The notes under the pieces were generated by a model. The model saw only the letters and a list, made by a program, of their open reading frames with translations, made no database searches and was not told the origin of the DNA. The position numbers and the translations under genes were made by a program. From Oscillospiraceae bacterium (lineage in GTDB: Bacteria > Bacillota > Clostridia > Oscillospirales > Ruminococcaceae), in contig WQYC01000001.1 in the NCBI GenBank assembly GCA_009781425.1, positions 124,001-188,000 on the forward strand: a stretch of DNA of 64,000 nucleotides, read 5' to 3'. Below, piece after piece: positions 16,009 through 24,505 of this stretch. Each line of letters begins with the position of its first letter. Positions within the stretch are counted from its first letter, which is position 1.

Positions 16009-16015
16009 AAATATT

Positions 16016-17044
16016 TTACTTTTTCTTGGCGTTTTTTGCATTACTGCCGAATTCTAACACCTCGCGCTCTTTTACGGTGCCCTGCGTTTTCTTGTAAAAG
16101 GGCGTAGCGTCGGCTTCTGCGGCATCTTCATCAGACGGGAAAACCTCTGAATTTATTTCTGTGGTTTCGTCCGCTTCTTCCTCTTCATCGAAGACGGGCT
16201 CAAAGCCGATGTCGGTAGTTAAGTCTGCAAGGAAGCCGTCTTCCATCTTCATTTCAAAAGAGGTTGACTTCTTGTCCTCAAGCATCTTCGCCGCGAATTC
16301 CTCGAAAAGCGTGTCGCCTTCTGCCTTTTCAGGCTCGGGTGCTTTTAAAGCAGGCGGTGGTGCTTGCTTCGGAGTCTCCTGCGCCTGTGCCGCCGGCACA
16401 GGCTTAACAGCAGGCTTTTTGAGCGTGACGTTCTTCTCCTTTTGATAGTCAGTCAGCGTTTTCGCGATGAATTCATTCTCGCAGGATTCCGGAATCGCTT
16501 CCATGATACCTGTTACGCGCTCAAAATCTTCAAGCAGCTTTTGTCTGAAGCGAACTACCTCTGTCTTGGTTCTCGAAAGGATTTCTTTGTTTGTGTCGAG
16601 TCTGTTTTTGTATTCCTCTTCCATTCTCGCAAGCTTGGCGGCGGCTTCGTTTTCGATTCTTTTAGCTTCGTCGTTGGCGTTCTTTAAATTTAAGTCCGCT
16701 TCTTCCCTTAGCCGCGTGCTTTCGTCTCTTGCTTCCGCGAGCATTGTGTCCGATTTGTTTTGCGCGTCCTCGACGATTTTTTTCGCCCGCTCCTTTGCTT
16801 CTGCAATAGTCGCGTTGCCTTGCTTCTGCGCGCCGAGCATGGCTTCCTTTATTGCGTCTTCGTCGTCGCGGTATTCGCGCACTTTGTCAGCGAGGACTTC
16901 AAGCTTCTTCTCCAAATCGCGGTTATCCGACTGGAGCTGCGAGAATTCTGTTGATATTTCTCTTAAAAACTCGTCCACTTCGTCCGGCTTATATCCGTTA
17001 AAGCCTCTGTCAAATTTTCTTGACGAAATTTCCTTTGCATTCAT
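16016..17044 (-). CDS. divIVA: cell-division/polar protein DivIVA
   Basis: This 342-aa protein starts MNAKEISSRKFDRGFNGYKP, followed by DEVDEFLREI: the membrane-curvature-binding DivIVA head. A long coiled coil covers about residues 30-170 (many E/K/A repeats), followed by a Pro-rich and then acidic tail that is longer than in B. subtilis. DivIVA marks poles and septa and helps place the division or sporulation machinery. It lies downstream of sepF, as in many Firmicutes. Confidence 0.9.
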   Translation of the reverse strand: MNAKEISSRKFDRGFNGYKPDEVDEFLREISTEFSQLQSDNRDLEKKLEVLADKVREYRDDEDAIKEAMLGAQKQGNATIAEAKERAKKIVEDAQNKSDTMLAEARDESTRLREEADLNLKNANDEAKRIENEAAAKLARMEEEYKNRLDTNKEILSRTKTEVVRFRQKLLEDFERVTGIMEAIPESCENEFIAKTLTDYQKEKNVTLKKPAVKPVPAAQAQETPKQAPPPALKAPEPEKAEGDTLFEEFAAKMLEDKKSTSFEMKMEDGFLADLTTDIGFEPVFDEEEEADETTEINSEVFPSDEDAAEADATPFYKKTQGTVKEREVLEFGSNAKNAKKK

Positions 17045-17077
17045 TTTTAAAATCCTTTCAAAATGGGGTTCTCTTTT

Positions 17078-17536
17078 TTAGAATAAGTCTGAAGAGCTCT
17101 CGAGTTCTTCAATAGTGTCGCCCGAAATTTCAACGTTAAACGGCACTATCATGTAAGTAGTGTTCGAGATTCTTTTCAGGTCGCCGTCGCCCGCGTAAGC
17201 CACGCCACCCAAAAAGTCGATAAGGCGGTTAGCTACGTCCTTGTTCGTGTTTTCAAGGTTGAGGACGATAGTTTTCTTGCTCTTGAAATGGTCTGCGATT
17301 TCCGCCGCTTCGCTGTACTTCTGCGGTTTGAATACGATTACCTGTAAGTGCGTGGTTGCTGCAATCGACAGAACTTTACTTCCTGTTGGCTTTGATGTGC
17401 TTGAGCTTCCGTAGCCGAAGTCGTCACTGAAGCGCGAGCTGACTGTTGGGGTATCATCGTTGAATTCAGTGCCTTCGCCGTCTCCGTCGATGAAGCCTGT
17501 TCCTGTGATTTTCCCGATAAAATTACCTAATCCCAT
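17078..17536 (-). CDS. sepF: cell division protein SepF
   Basis: This 152-aa protein starts MGLGNFIGKITG (amphipathic membrane anchor), then a variable linker, then the SepF fold: VIVFKPQKYSEAAEIADHFK, TIVLNLENTNKDVANRLIDF and the glycine-rich GGVAYAGDGDLKRISN. SepF bundles FtsZ filaments and tethers them to the membrane. It follows yggS and precedes divIVA, the classical yggS-sepF-divIVA order. Confidence 0.93.
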   Translation of the reverse strand: MGLGNFIGKITGTGFIDGDGEGTEFNDDTPTVSSRFSDDFGYGSSSTSKPTGSKVLSIAATTHLQVIVFKPQKYSEAAEIADHFKSKKTIVLNLENTNKDVANRLIDFLGGVAYAGDGDLKRISNTTYMIVPFNVEISGDTIEELESSSDLF

Positions 17537-17592
17537 GATTTTCCTGTCCTTTCATTTTTACTTTTTACTCTTTTTGTTTAGTATTTGCTTAT

Positions 17593-18282
17593 TTATCTGC
17601 TTCCAAACAGGGCGCTTCCTATTCTTATAATATTCGCGCCGTGTTTTATTGCCGTTATATAATCCCCGGACATTCCCACGGATAAAGTGTCGAACACGTC
17701 CGGCTGTCTGACGCTTGCCTTTGCGTCTGCGAAAAGCTTCTGCATATCTGCGTATATTTTTTCCTCTGCATCAACAGGCGGAATCGCCATTAACCCGCGC
17801 AGTCTTACGTTTTCAAGCTCCTGCGCTTCGGCGAGCAGCTCGGGGAGCGCGCTTGCTTCTATGCCGTTTTTTGACCATTCACAGCCAATGTTGATTTCAA
17901 CGAGCACGTCCATTACGAGCTTGTGTGCCGCGGCGCGCTTGTTTATTTCCGCGAGCAGCTTCATGGAATCTGCCGATTGAATAACGCTCACCTTATCAAT
18001 TATATACTTAACTTTGTTATTTTGCAAGCCCCCAATGAAATGAATTTCGATTTTCTTTGTATTTCTTGCATAAAAAGGCTCTTTTTGCAAGAATTCCTGC
18101 GCTCTGTTCTCGCCGAGCAGGTCTATTCCGAGTTCAATCGCATGGTTTACTTTCTCGTAAGGAACGCCCTTCGTCACTGCCATTATGCGGATTTCGTCTT
18201 TTCTGCCATGATTAATTCTTGCGTTTTCGACGTTTTCTGTTATTTGCTTAAAATTTTCCGAAATATTATTAAACTCGGTCAT
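17593..18282 (-). CDS. YggS-family PLP homeostasis protein
   Basis: This 229-aa single-domain alanine-racemase-like protein has the lysine that binds PLP in MAVTKGVPYEKV, LGENRAQEF, HFIGGLQNNKVKYI and the end GMSGDYITAIKHGANIIRIG. YggS/YlmE proteins bind PLP and keep the vitamin B6 and amino-acid pools balanced; no catalytic reaction is established. Its ATG overlaps the previous stop by 4 bases, so it is coupled to the HlyD-like gene. Confidence 0.92.
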   Translation of the reverse strand: MTEFNNISENFKQITENVENARINHGRKDEIRIMAVTKGVPYEKVNHAIELGIDLLGENRAQEFLQKEPFYARNTKKIEIHFIGGLQNNKVKYIIDKVSVIQSADSMKLLAEINKRAAAHKLVMDVLVEINIGCEWSKNGIEASALPELLAEAQELENVRLRGLMAIPPVDAEEKIYADMQKLFADAKASVRQPDVFDTLSVGMSGDYITAIKHGANIIRIGSALFGSR

Positions 18283-19526
18283 TGAACTATTTTTCCTTCG
18301 TATAAGTCTCTGCCTCTTACCACCACGCTGTCGTAAAGTGAGATGAAGCCTGTTATATCCGTGGTGTCTTCAACTAAAAAGTAATCGCTTTCTATGGTTA
18401 TAACCTCGATTCTTCTGAAAACAAGCTCTGCACCCCTCTGCACAAACACGCCCTGTTCGCCGTCTGCATTTATATGCACAGCCCTTGTCGGGATGCGAAT
18501 CCCCTTGAAGCTGTCAAGCAGTATACTAAACTGCGAAACCCGCCGCGACGCGAACTCGGGAGTTAATACGTCGCACTCGAAGATAAAAATGCTCATTCCG
18601 TCTTCAATGCGGATTTGCCTTAGAATTGTCGCTTTTACGGCTTGAGTACTGCCGCCTGTTCTGAATTCCACAGTTGTACCCTCGAAAAGCTTGAGCGCGT
18701 TAGCTCTTTCGGTGCTTATGAGCCCTGCAAAACGCCAGTTGTACCCGTCAATCATCTTGCCGATTATATCGCCGGCAACATCGAGCATCGGCTGTCTTAT
18801 TATATTTTCAATTTCTTCCCTTGAAATCGTCATGAGCTTATCGAAGTTCAGCAATCCCTCGTATCCGTCAACCACGCTTACGAAATAACCCGCGTCGTCT
18901 ATTGATATGTTTCTCGGTAATGTGCTCATCTGCGCTCTCAAAGCCGCGATTTCACTGTTCATCAGATTAATCTGCTCGTTGTAATCAGTTTCGTCTCCCA
19001 TGAGAATCCGCCGTCTGCTTTGCAAGGAAATATACTCGCTTTTATGGCTGTCAACCGCACCGTAATCGCTTGCAACTGTCTGCCCGAGCAGAAGAGTATG
19101 GCGGTTAGTTATCTGGTTAATATAGGATTCAAGCTGAGAATTATCGGTGGTTGTCATTGTTTGCGCGCTTTCAAGCAGCTGCACACGCTCGGTTAATTCG
19201 TCGATTCTTCTTTGAATTAAAATATCCTCGATAACTCTGTAGCTCTGCGCTACGACTGAGTTTCTGCCGAGCTTTGAGCCGTCGGGGTGAATGTACGAAA
19301 CTACATCTGCGCCGCCGTATCTCACTAAGCGTTCATTGCGAATGTGCACACCCTTGAAGTTTACTGTTTCGGAGGTTTCGTAAAGCATGGCGGTTTCGAT
19401 TACGAGCGGGTTGTAAAAATAAATGTAAAACTGGCTCGCCATCAAGATAACAAAAAATAAGCTGAGCAATACCCAAATTACTTTAAGGATTAGCGTGGTA
19501 TTTATTGCTGTGTTTTTCTCATTCAT
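18279..19526 (-). CDS. HlyD-like membrane protein
   Basis: This 415-aa protein has a short cytoplasmic start ([11 protein letters not shown]), one membrane helix (about residues 12-35), a small beta/lipoyl-like domain ([20 protein letters not shown]), a coiled-coil hairpin ([17 protein letters not shown] onward) and a C-terminal beta domain ([20 protein letters not shown]). This layout is that of HlyD-type adaptors, and such proteins are found next to sepF/divIVA in clostridia. No transporter lies beside it. ATG 19526 overlaps the hfq stop by 8 bases; a longer start inside hfq is rejected. Confidence 0.75.
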   Translation of the reverse strand: MNEKNTAINTTLILKVIWVLLSLFFVILMASQFYIYFYNPLVIETAMLYETSETVNFKGVHIRNERLVRYGGADVVSYIHPDGSKLGRNSVVAQSYRVIEDILIQRRIDELTERVQLLESAQTMTTTDNSQLESYINQITNRHTLLLGQTVASDYGAVDSHKSEYISLQSRRRILMGDETDYNEQINLMNSEIAALRAQMSTLPRNISIDDAGYFVSVVDGYEGLLNFDKLMTISREEIENIIRQPMLDVAGDIIGKMIDGYNWRFAGLISTERANALKLFEGTTVEFRTGGSTQAVKATILRQIRIEDGMSIFIFECDVLTPEFASRRVSQFSILLDSFKGIRIPTRAVHINADGEQGVFVQRGAELVFRRIEVITIESDYFLVEDTTDITGFISLYDSVVVRGRDLYEGKIVQ

Positions 19527-19782
19527 TGCGGCTTTGCGATGCCTGCTCTTCTTTGTCGAAAACATCGAAGACAGAAATAGCCTTCAGCGGTGTGATTGTC
19601 GAAATCGCGTGCTTGTAAATCATGTTTTGCTTCCCGTCGGTGTCGAGAATGACAATATAGCTGTCAAAGCCTCTGACCGTGCCCTTGAACTGAAAGCCGT
19701 TCGTGATGTAAATTGTCACGGGGATGCGTTCTTTTCTCGCTTGATTTAAGAAAACATCTTGCAAATTTATGTCCTTAGCCAT
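19519..19782 (-). CDS. hfq: RNA chaperone Hfq
   Basis: This 87-aa Sm-like protein has the Sm1 motif ([38 protein letters not shown]) and the Sm2 motif [13 protein letters not shown], plus an acidic tail. It forms a hexamer that pairs small RNAs with mRNAs. It has its own strong promoter within the end of miaA and starts a transcription unit hfq-HlyD-like-yggS-sepF-divIVA. The ribosome site is GAAGGA, before ATG 19782. Confidence 0.95.
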   Translation of the reverse strand: MAKDINLQDVFLNQARKERIPVTIYITNGFQFKGTVRGFDSYIVILDTDGKQNMIYKHAISTITPLKAISVFDVFDKEEQASQSRNE

Positions 19783-19817
19783 TTCCTTCTTCCCTTTCCA
19801 AAATAATACTATAGAAT

Positions 19818-19846
19818 ATTATAACACAAATAGGACGGCTTGTCAA
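19818..19846 (-). promoter_or_regulatory. consensus sigma-A promoter of hfq
   Basis: Minus strand TTGACA (19846-19841), 17 bp, TATAAT (19823-19818): both hexamers match the consensus exactly. The -35 box overlaps the miaA stop codon. Confidence 0.85.
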
Positions 19847-19862
19847 CTAATTTGTGTTATAA
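19819..19862. promoter_or_regulatory. 13-bp inverted repeat spanning the hfq promoter
   Basis: TTATAACACAAAT, 18-nt gap, ATTTGTGTTATAA. The inner gap covers the -35 box and one arm overlaps the -10 box. It could be a repressor operator or an RNA hairpin at the end of the miaA transcript; no T tract follows, so it is not a typical terminator. Confidence 0.55.
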
Positions 19863-20787
19863 CATTTAATATTAATTTTTCGGCTTCAATAAAGGCTTTT
19901 TCGGGCGTCAGCAGGTGAATCCGCGAATCTTTTTTAAACCACGTCAGCTGCCGCTTTGCATAATTTCGCGTTATTTTCTTTAAATTTTCGATACATTCGG
20001 CAAGCTCGGCTTCGCCGCTCAGATAAGGCAGGAGCTCTTTGCAACCGATGGCTTGTGTTGCGGTTTGCGTGTTTTCGGTCGGGCGTGGAAACCCGACCCT
20101 ACGATAGAATTCCTGAGCTTCGCTCAAAAGCCCCGCTTCAAGCATTAAATCTACTCTTCTGTCGATTCGTTCATATAATTCGTTTCTGTGAAATTCTATT
20201 CGCAGCATCAGCGGCTCGTAGGGCGACGGATTCAGTCGGCTGGCGGCTTTATGCTCGCTCATGGTCTTACCCGTGACGTGCAGAACCTCCAAGGCGCGGA
20301 TTACTCGTTTTTTATTGTTTTCGTGTAGCTCTGACGCCGCTTCGGGGTCTTTGAAGCGCAGTTCATCAAGAAGCTCGGCGGCTTCCCTTTTCTGCATTTT
20401 TGCGCGGAAATCCATGTCGGCTTCGACCTCGGCGAACTCAATGTTGTCAATCAGCGAGTTTATATAAAGCCCCGTTCCGCCGCATAAAATCGGCAGTTTG
20501 CCGCGTGCTGTTACCTCGGTGATTTTCGCCCGTGCGAGCTCTACGTAATCCGCGACTGAAAAGACCTCACGCGGCTCTAAAAAATCTATTAGATGATGCG
20601 GAATTCCGCGCAGTTCCTCGGCTGTCGGCTTGGCGGTGGCTATGCTCATGCCTTTGTAAATTTGCATAGAGTCAGAGCCTATGATTTCGCCGCCGAAACG
20701 CTCGGCTAAATCCACAGCCAGCGCGGTTTTACCCGAAGCAGTGGCGCCGCAAACCACCACTATAAAAGTTTTTTTCGACATTGACAT
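19843..20787 (-). CDS. miaA: tRNA dimethylallyltransferase
   Basis: This 314-aa protein adds a dimethylallyl group to A37 of tRNAs reading U-start codons; MiaB then thiomethylates it. Signatures are the P-loop CGATASGKTALAVDLAERFG, GSDSMQIYKGMSIATAKP, PILCGGTGLYINSLI and RNYAKRQLTWFKKD. Residues 229-237 (RRVGFPRPT) come from an in-frame palindromic repeat (20077-20102) just before the QAIGCKEL motif. The ATG directly follows the mutL stop. Confidence 0.95.
   Translation of the reverse strand: MSMSKKTFIVVVCGATASGKTALAVDLAERFGGEIIGSDSMQIYKGMSIATAKPTAEELRGIPHHLIDFLEPREVFSVADYVELARAKITEVTARGKLPILCGGTGLYINSLIDNIEFAEVEADMDFRAKMQKREAAELLDELRFKDPEAASELHENNKKRVIRALEVLHVTGKTMSEHKAASRLNPSPYEPLMLRIEFHRNELYERIDRRVDLMLEAGLLSEAQEFYRRVGFPRPTENTQTATQAIGCKELLPYLSGEAELAECIENLKKITRNYAKRQLTWFKKDSRIHLLTPEKAFIEAEKLILNVITQIS
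20077..20102 (-). repeat. palindromic repeat inside miaA
   Basis: Minus strand GTAGGGTCGGGTTTCCACGC then CCGACC; stem GGTCGGG/CCCGACC. It keeps the frame but is read in a different phase from the other in-gene copies. Confidence 0.75.
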
Positions 20788-22617
20788 TCAAGTTCTCCCG
20801 AAATTTTTTTCGATTTCGCGTCTGCTGATTTGCGTGATTATCGGTCTGCCGTGCGGGCAGAAGCGCAGATTTTTGTCGTTCATGACAGCGTTTGCAAGCT
20901 GTTCCAAGTCCGAAATTATGCTTTTATCGTTTGCTTTTATGGAAGCCTTGCAGGCAATTGAGTGCAAAACCTCGTTAAAAATGCTCTCTGTGCCTATTTC
21001 CGAACCTCCGCTTTCAGCGAAAATCTCTGCTATTTCACTCAAAACTGCTTCAATATTATCGCCAATAAGTATTTCAGGCAGTGCGATTATTTCAATTTCG
21101 TAGCTTTTGAGCGGAATTATGTCAATTCCTGCGTCGAGCAGAGTCTCTCGACCCTGTTGTAATGCGTCCCAACAGCGCATATCGAACTTCACGAAAATGC
21201 TTTCGGCGAGTAACTGAGAGGTCGCTGTGAATTCTTTTTTGAGCTTTTCAAAGCAGATTCTTTCATGGGCGGCGTGCTTGTCAATCAGGACGAGATTTTC
21301 GTTTTCTTCGCATATAATGTAGGTTTTCCAAAGCTCGCCGATTATGCGTAGTTGGGGTTTTGGCTCGGGTTCTGCGGGGATTTCATAGGTCTGCGAATCC
21401 AACGGGCGCGCAATGCGTGCCCCTACAGGCGGCAATGGTGCAGGGTTGAAAATCGGCGGCGGTGCAGGAATTATCGGCGTTTTTGTTACGATAAATTCCG
21501 CTTTGCTCGCGTTGAGTGCGGGAGCGGGTGTTAAGGTCTGTTGAAATGCGGGCTTTTCGAGAGGCGGCGGTGGCGGAATGTATTCATTTTTTACTTGAGG
21601 AATTTCTATTTCCTTTACGTTTTCTGCATTTAAAAGCGCGTTCTTTACCGCAAAGTAAACAGTGTCAAAAACCGCGCTGTCATTGGCAAAACGGACTTCC
21701 GTCTTCGCCGGGTGTACGTTTACGTCCACTTCATGCGGGTTAATTTCAATTTTAAGGGCGCAGGCGGGATATTTCCCTGTCGGTGCGGCGTTTTTGTACG
21801 CTTCCTCCATCGCCGCCATGATTTGTAAGGATTTTATGGGGCGGGAATTGAGGAAAAAGTATTGCATAGTGCGGTTTCCGCGGCAGAAAAGCGGCGACGA
21901 AATAAAGCCGCTGATTTTAATGCCATGCTGTGCAAAGTCAACGGGAGTGAGACTTACAGCGAATTGTTTACCGAAAACCGAGTACAGCGCGCTGTACAGC
22001 TCGCCGTCACCCGCGGTAATCCGCACGGGCTTATTATCGCGCAGAAACCGAAAAGCTATGTGCGGATGCGCTAAAATCAGCTTGTCCACGACAGCTTGAA
22101 CTGCGTTCGCTTCGGAGATGTCTTTTTTGAGGAATTTTAGGCGGGCGGGTGTGTTGTAAAAAAGCTCGCGGATTATGATTGTTGTGCCGTCGGGACAGCC
22201 GGTTTCCATGTGCGAAGCCGTTTCAAAATCGCCTCCGTGAATTTTGTAAAGCGTGCCTGTTTTATCTTCCGAGCGCTTTGTGAGCATTTCTATTTTTGAA
22301 ACTGCCGCGACAGAAGCAAGCGCTTCCCCGCGAAATCCCATTGTCACTATGTTTTCTAAATCTTCTTTGCTTGCAGTTTTGCTGGTTGCGTGGCGGTGAA
22401 AAGCCTTCGGAGCTTCGTCAAAAGCGATTCCGCAGCCGTCGTCGGTGACGCGCATAAAGCTCACTCCGCCGCCTAAAATCTCGACAGTAACCTGCTTCGC
22501 ACCTGCGTCTACGCAGTTTTCGACGAGCTCTTTTATGACACTCGCAGGGCGTTCGACGACCTCGCCCGCGGCGATTAATTCGCTGACCTCACGAGCGAGA
22601 ATATTTATTTTAGGCAT
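20788..22617 (-). CDS. mutL: DNA mismatch repair protein MutL
   Basis: This 609-aa protein has the GHKL ATPase head (ELVENCVDAGAKQVTVEI, DDGCGI, GFRGEALASVAAVS) and the nuclease-type tail: DKHAAHERICFEKL (a D[Q/K]HA metal motif), IACKASIKAND and FCPHGRP. So it is the nicking type used with MutS in bacteria lacking MutH. The Pro-rich linker contains VGARIARP (residues 398-405), encoded by an in-frame palindromic repeat. Its leader (ACGAGGTGAATTC before ATG) is shared with the DUF554 gene. Confidence 0.96.
   Translation of the reverse strand: MPKINILAREVSELIAAGEVVERPASVIKELVENCVDAGAKQVTVEILGGGVSFMRVTDDGCGIAFDEAPKAFHRHATSKTASKEDLENIVTMGFRGEALASVAAVSKIEMLTKRSEDKTGTLYKIHGGDFETASHMETGCPDGTTIIIRELFYNTPARLKFLKKDISEANAVQAVVDKLILAHPHIAFRFLRDNKPVRITAGDGELYSALYSVFGKQFAVSLTPVDFAQHGIKISGFISSPLFCRGNRTMQYFFLNSRPIKSLQIMAAMEEAYKNAAPTGKYPACALKIEINPHEVDVNVHPAKTEVRFANDSAVFDTVYFAVKNALLNAENVKEIEIPQVKNEYIPPPPPLEKPAFQQTLTPAPALNASKAEFIVTKTPIIPAPPPIFNPAPLPPVGARIARPLDSQTYEIPAEPEPKPQLRIIGELWKTYIICEENENLVLIDKHAAHERICFEKLKKEFTATSQLLAESIFVKFDMRCWDALQQGRETLLDAGIDIIPLKSYEIEIIALPEILIGDNIEAVLSEIAEIFAESGGSEIGTESIFNEVLHSIACKASIKANDKSIISDLEQLANAVMNDKNLRFCPHGRPIITQISRREIEKNFGRT
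21404..21426 (-). repeat. palindromic repeat inside mutL
   Basis: Minus strand GTAGGGGCACGC ATT GCGCGCCC, read as VGARIARP in the linker of MutL, in the same phase as in rnmV and alaS. Confidence 0.85.
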
Positions 22618-22633
22618 GAATTCACCTCGTTTT
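22613..22633 (-). repeat. 21-bp duplicated leader, mutL copy
   Basis: Plus-strand GGCATGAATTCACCTCGTTT plus one T, identical to 23705-23725; contains the start codon and AGGTG ribosome site. Confidence 0.85.
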
Positions 22634-22641
22634 GGGGTTAT

Positions 22642-23016
22642 TTAATGTTTGCATTTTTTGATAATAATCGAAATTATTATAAATGGGAGTACATAATAAA
22701 CCATGCAAGCGATTACAAATATAAACGCATATTGCCAAATTGCCGCATATAAACCATCAGCTTTGTTTGTATATAAAAGTAATTCCCGTATTGCAATAAT
22801 TAAAGGAGATAACGGCGACAAGAAAAAACCTGATACGAGTGCTTTAAATCTGCATAAATTATATTTGAAAAAGAAGACAACAGCTACAATTGTTATTAAG
22901 TATACAAGTACAAAAATCATTGCTTCTGATGTGTTGCTATAATAGGCAAGTATACAATACAAAAAAACTAACACGCTTGGATAAAATAAGTATATAATTG
23001 TAAATATTTTCTTCAT
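22642..23016 (-). CDS. hypothetical membrane protein (124 aa)
   Basis: Not recognised. Four hydrophobic segments are visible (about residues 5-25, 32-50, 58-75 and 92-118), the first starting MKKIFTIIYLFYPSVLVFLY, with a basic end KKCKH. The start overlaps the ribosome-site region just after the DUF554 stop (TGAGGCTATGAAATG). It is AT-rich compared with mutL. It lies between two copies of the mutL leader together with DUF554 and is probably an acquired gene. Confidence 0.6.
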   Translation of the reverse strand: MKKIFTIIYLFYPSVLVFLYCILAYYSNTSEAMIFVLVYLITIVAVVFFFKYNLCRFKALVSGFFLSPLSPLIIAIRELLLYTNKADGLYAAIWQYAFIFVIACMVYYVLPFIIISIIIKKCKH

Positions 23017-23025
23017 TTCATAGCC

Positions 23026-23709
23026 TCATAATATCAAGTAAAAATACGCAATCGCGAACAAGAATCCCGGCAGTAAATTCGCCGCTTTTATGTCGGATTT
23101 GAGTGCCATGTTTAAGCCGATTGCGAGTATCATTATTCCGCCTGCCGCCGAGATTTGCGCGACTAATTCCTCGGTCAGAATATTTTGCAAAAAGCTCGCA
23201 AAAAACTCGATTACGCCTTGATAAATGAGCACAATTACAGCCGAAAGAAGCACGCCGAAACCGAAGGTCGAAGCGAGTATCATCGCGCTCACGCAGTCGA
23301 GAATTGACTTGGTAAAAATTATACTGCGCTCACCAGCGAGCCCGCTTTCAATTGAACCTACTATCGCCATCGCACCTACGCAAAACAGCAGTGTCGCCGC
23401 GACAAAGCCCTCTGCGAAGTCGTTTTTTTCTTCGCTTTTGCTGAGCTTTTTTTGCAATCGCAAGCCGAGTTTATTGAGCGCGCCATCGATGTTTAATAAG
23501 CCGCCCGCGAACGCTCCAAGCGTCAGCGATATGACTAAAAGCATCAAGTCGCCTTTGAGCGCGCTTGAAACCCCGATAATGCAGACGCAGAGCCCGATTG
23601 CGCGAGTTGTGTTCTTGGAAGCTTTCGGGGGGATTCTGCCTTTCAGCAGAAGCCCGAGCGAGCCGCCGGCGAGCACTGCGGCAGAGTTGATTATTGCACC
23701 GATTGGCAT
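23026..23709 (-). CDS. DUF554 membrane protein (YdfK-like)
   Basis: This 227-aa protein has six or seven hydrophobic segments and the DUF554 start MPIGAIINSAAVLAGGSLGL, with the central FVAATLLFCVGAMAIVGSIE and TKSILDCVSAMILASTFGFG. The family is widespread; its transport or other role is not established. Start codon and ribosome site are identical to those of mutL (21-bp repeat). Confidence 0.88.
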   Translation of the reverse strand: MPIGAIINSAAVLAGGSLGLLLKGRIPPKASKNTTRAIGLCVCIIGVSSALKGDLMLLVISLTLGAFAGGLLNIDGALNKLGLRLQKKLSKSEEKNDFAEGFVAATLLFCVGAMAIVGSIESGLAGERSIIFTKSILDCVSAMILASTFGFGVLLSAVIVLIYQGVIEFFASFLQNILTEELVAQISAAGGIMILAIGLNMALKSDIKAANLLPGFLFAIAYFYLIL

Positions 23710-23725
23710 GAATTCACCTCGTTTT
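23705..23725 (-). repeat. 21-bp duplicated leader, DUF554 copy
   Basis: Exact second copy of 22613-22633. DUF554 and the 124-aa membrane gene lie between the start codons that the copies carry. Confidence 0.85.
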
Positions 23726-23747
23726 TAGGTTTATAATATTATTTATA

Positions 23748-24503
23748 TTATTCACAAAACGCCGTTCCCATTTCAATTTCAAAAAGCTGCCTGAAACCTG
23801 CTTCGTAAGCAATTTTTTCAGAATACGGACTGGCGAACCATGTAAAACAATGATTAAATCCGTTACTTTTACAAAACTCAACCGCAAAATTCATCATTTC
23901 TTTTCCATAACCTTTACCGCGATGTTTTATTGAAGTTAAAATATAATCGAAACTTGTGCAACCATATTTTGATTTATGAAATGATATAGTAGCTACGATT
24001 TCATCACCCAAAAACCCTGCAAATAAATAATAATTTTCGTTTTTAATTCTGTTTTTTTCGGGTTCAATGGCGTATTCTTCTTCGGACGGTATATAAACAT
24101 CAGTCGCTAACCTTTCGTCCCACTTCTTTATCCTGCGAATGTCAAGCTGAGGTTTTATAATTATAGAATTTTCAGCAGACAAAACAAAAAAGCCTGTCAT
24201 TCCGAATATTTTTATTTCAAAACCGTGACGATTAAATATTTCTTTTCGCTCGAAAAAATATCCATTGATGAAAGGTTGATATAAACGTGGTGAAAGTCTT
24301 TTTGATGTGTAAAAATCTTTTATTTCAATCAAGACCGTTTCAAAATCCGCTATCTTTTCAGGATATAAAACAGCATGGTTGCTGTCATGAGAAGTTGGTG
24401 CTTTTTCGTTATAGAATAAAATTCCCCATTCCCGCTCTTCATAGTGAGTAAATAACATTTTTGATTTCGCTTCTTCTTTTAATATGATTTCTTTTAAATT
24501 CAT
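23748..24503 (-). CDS. GNAT-family acetyltransferase
   Basis: This 251-aa protein has a C-terminal GNAT domain: YYLFAGFLGDEIVATISFHK, then the acetyl-CoA motif SIKHRGKGYGKEMMNFAVEF. The N-terminal 120 residues show a weaker related fold, so it may be a tandem GNAT. The substrate cannot be predicted. It starts 2 bases after the mutS stop. The sequence is AT-rich and looks acquired. Confidence 0.8.
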   Translation of the reverse strand: MNLKEIILKEEAKSKMLFTHYEEREWGILFYNEKAPTSHDSNHAVLYPEKIADFETVLIEIKDFYTSKRLSPRLYQPFINGYFFERKEIFNRHGFEIKIFGMTGFFVLSAENSIIIKPQLDIRRIKKWDERLATDVYIPSEEEYAIEPEKNRIKNENYYLFAGFLGDEIVATISFHKSKYGCTSFDYILTSIKHRGKGYGKEMMNFAVEFCKSNGFNHCFTWFASPYSEKIAYEAGFRQLFEIEMGTAFCE

Positions 24504-24505
24504 AT

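Noticed and set aside
16161-17081. Long plus-strand ORFs opposite divIVA
   Set aside because: Ser-rich shadows of the coiled-coil gene on the other strand, without ribosome sites.
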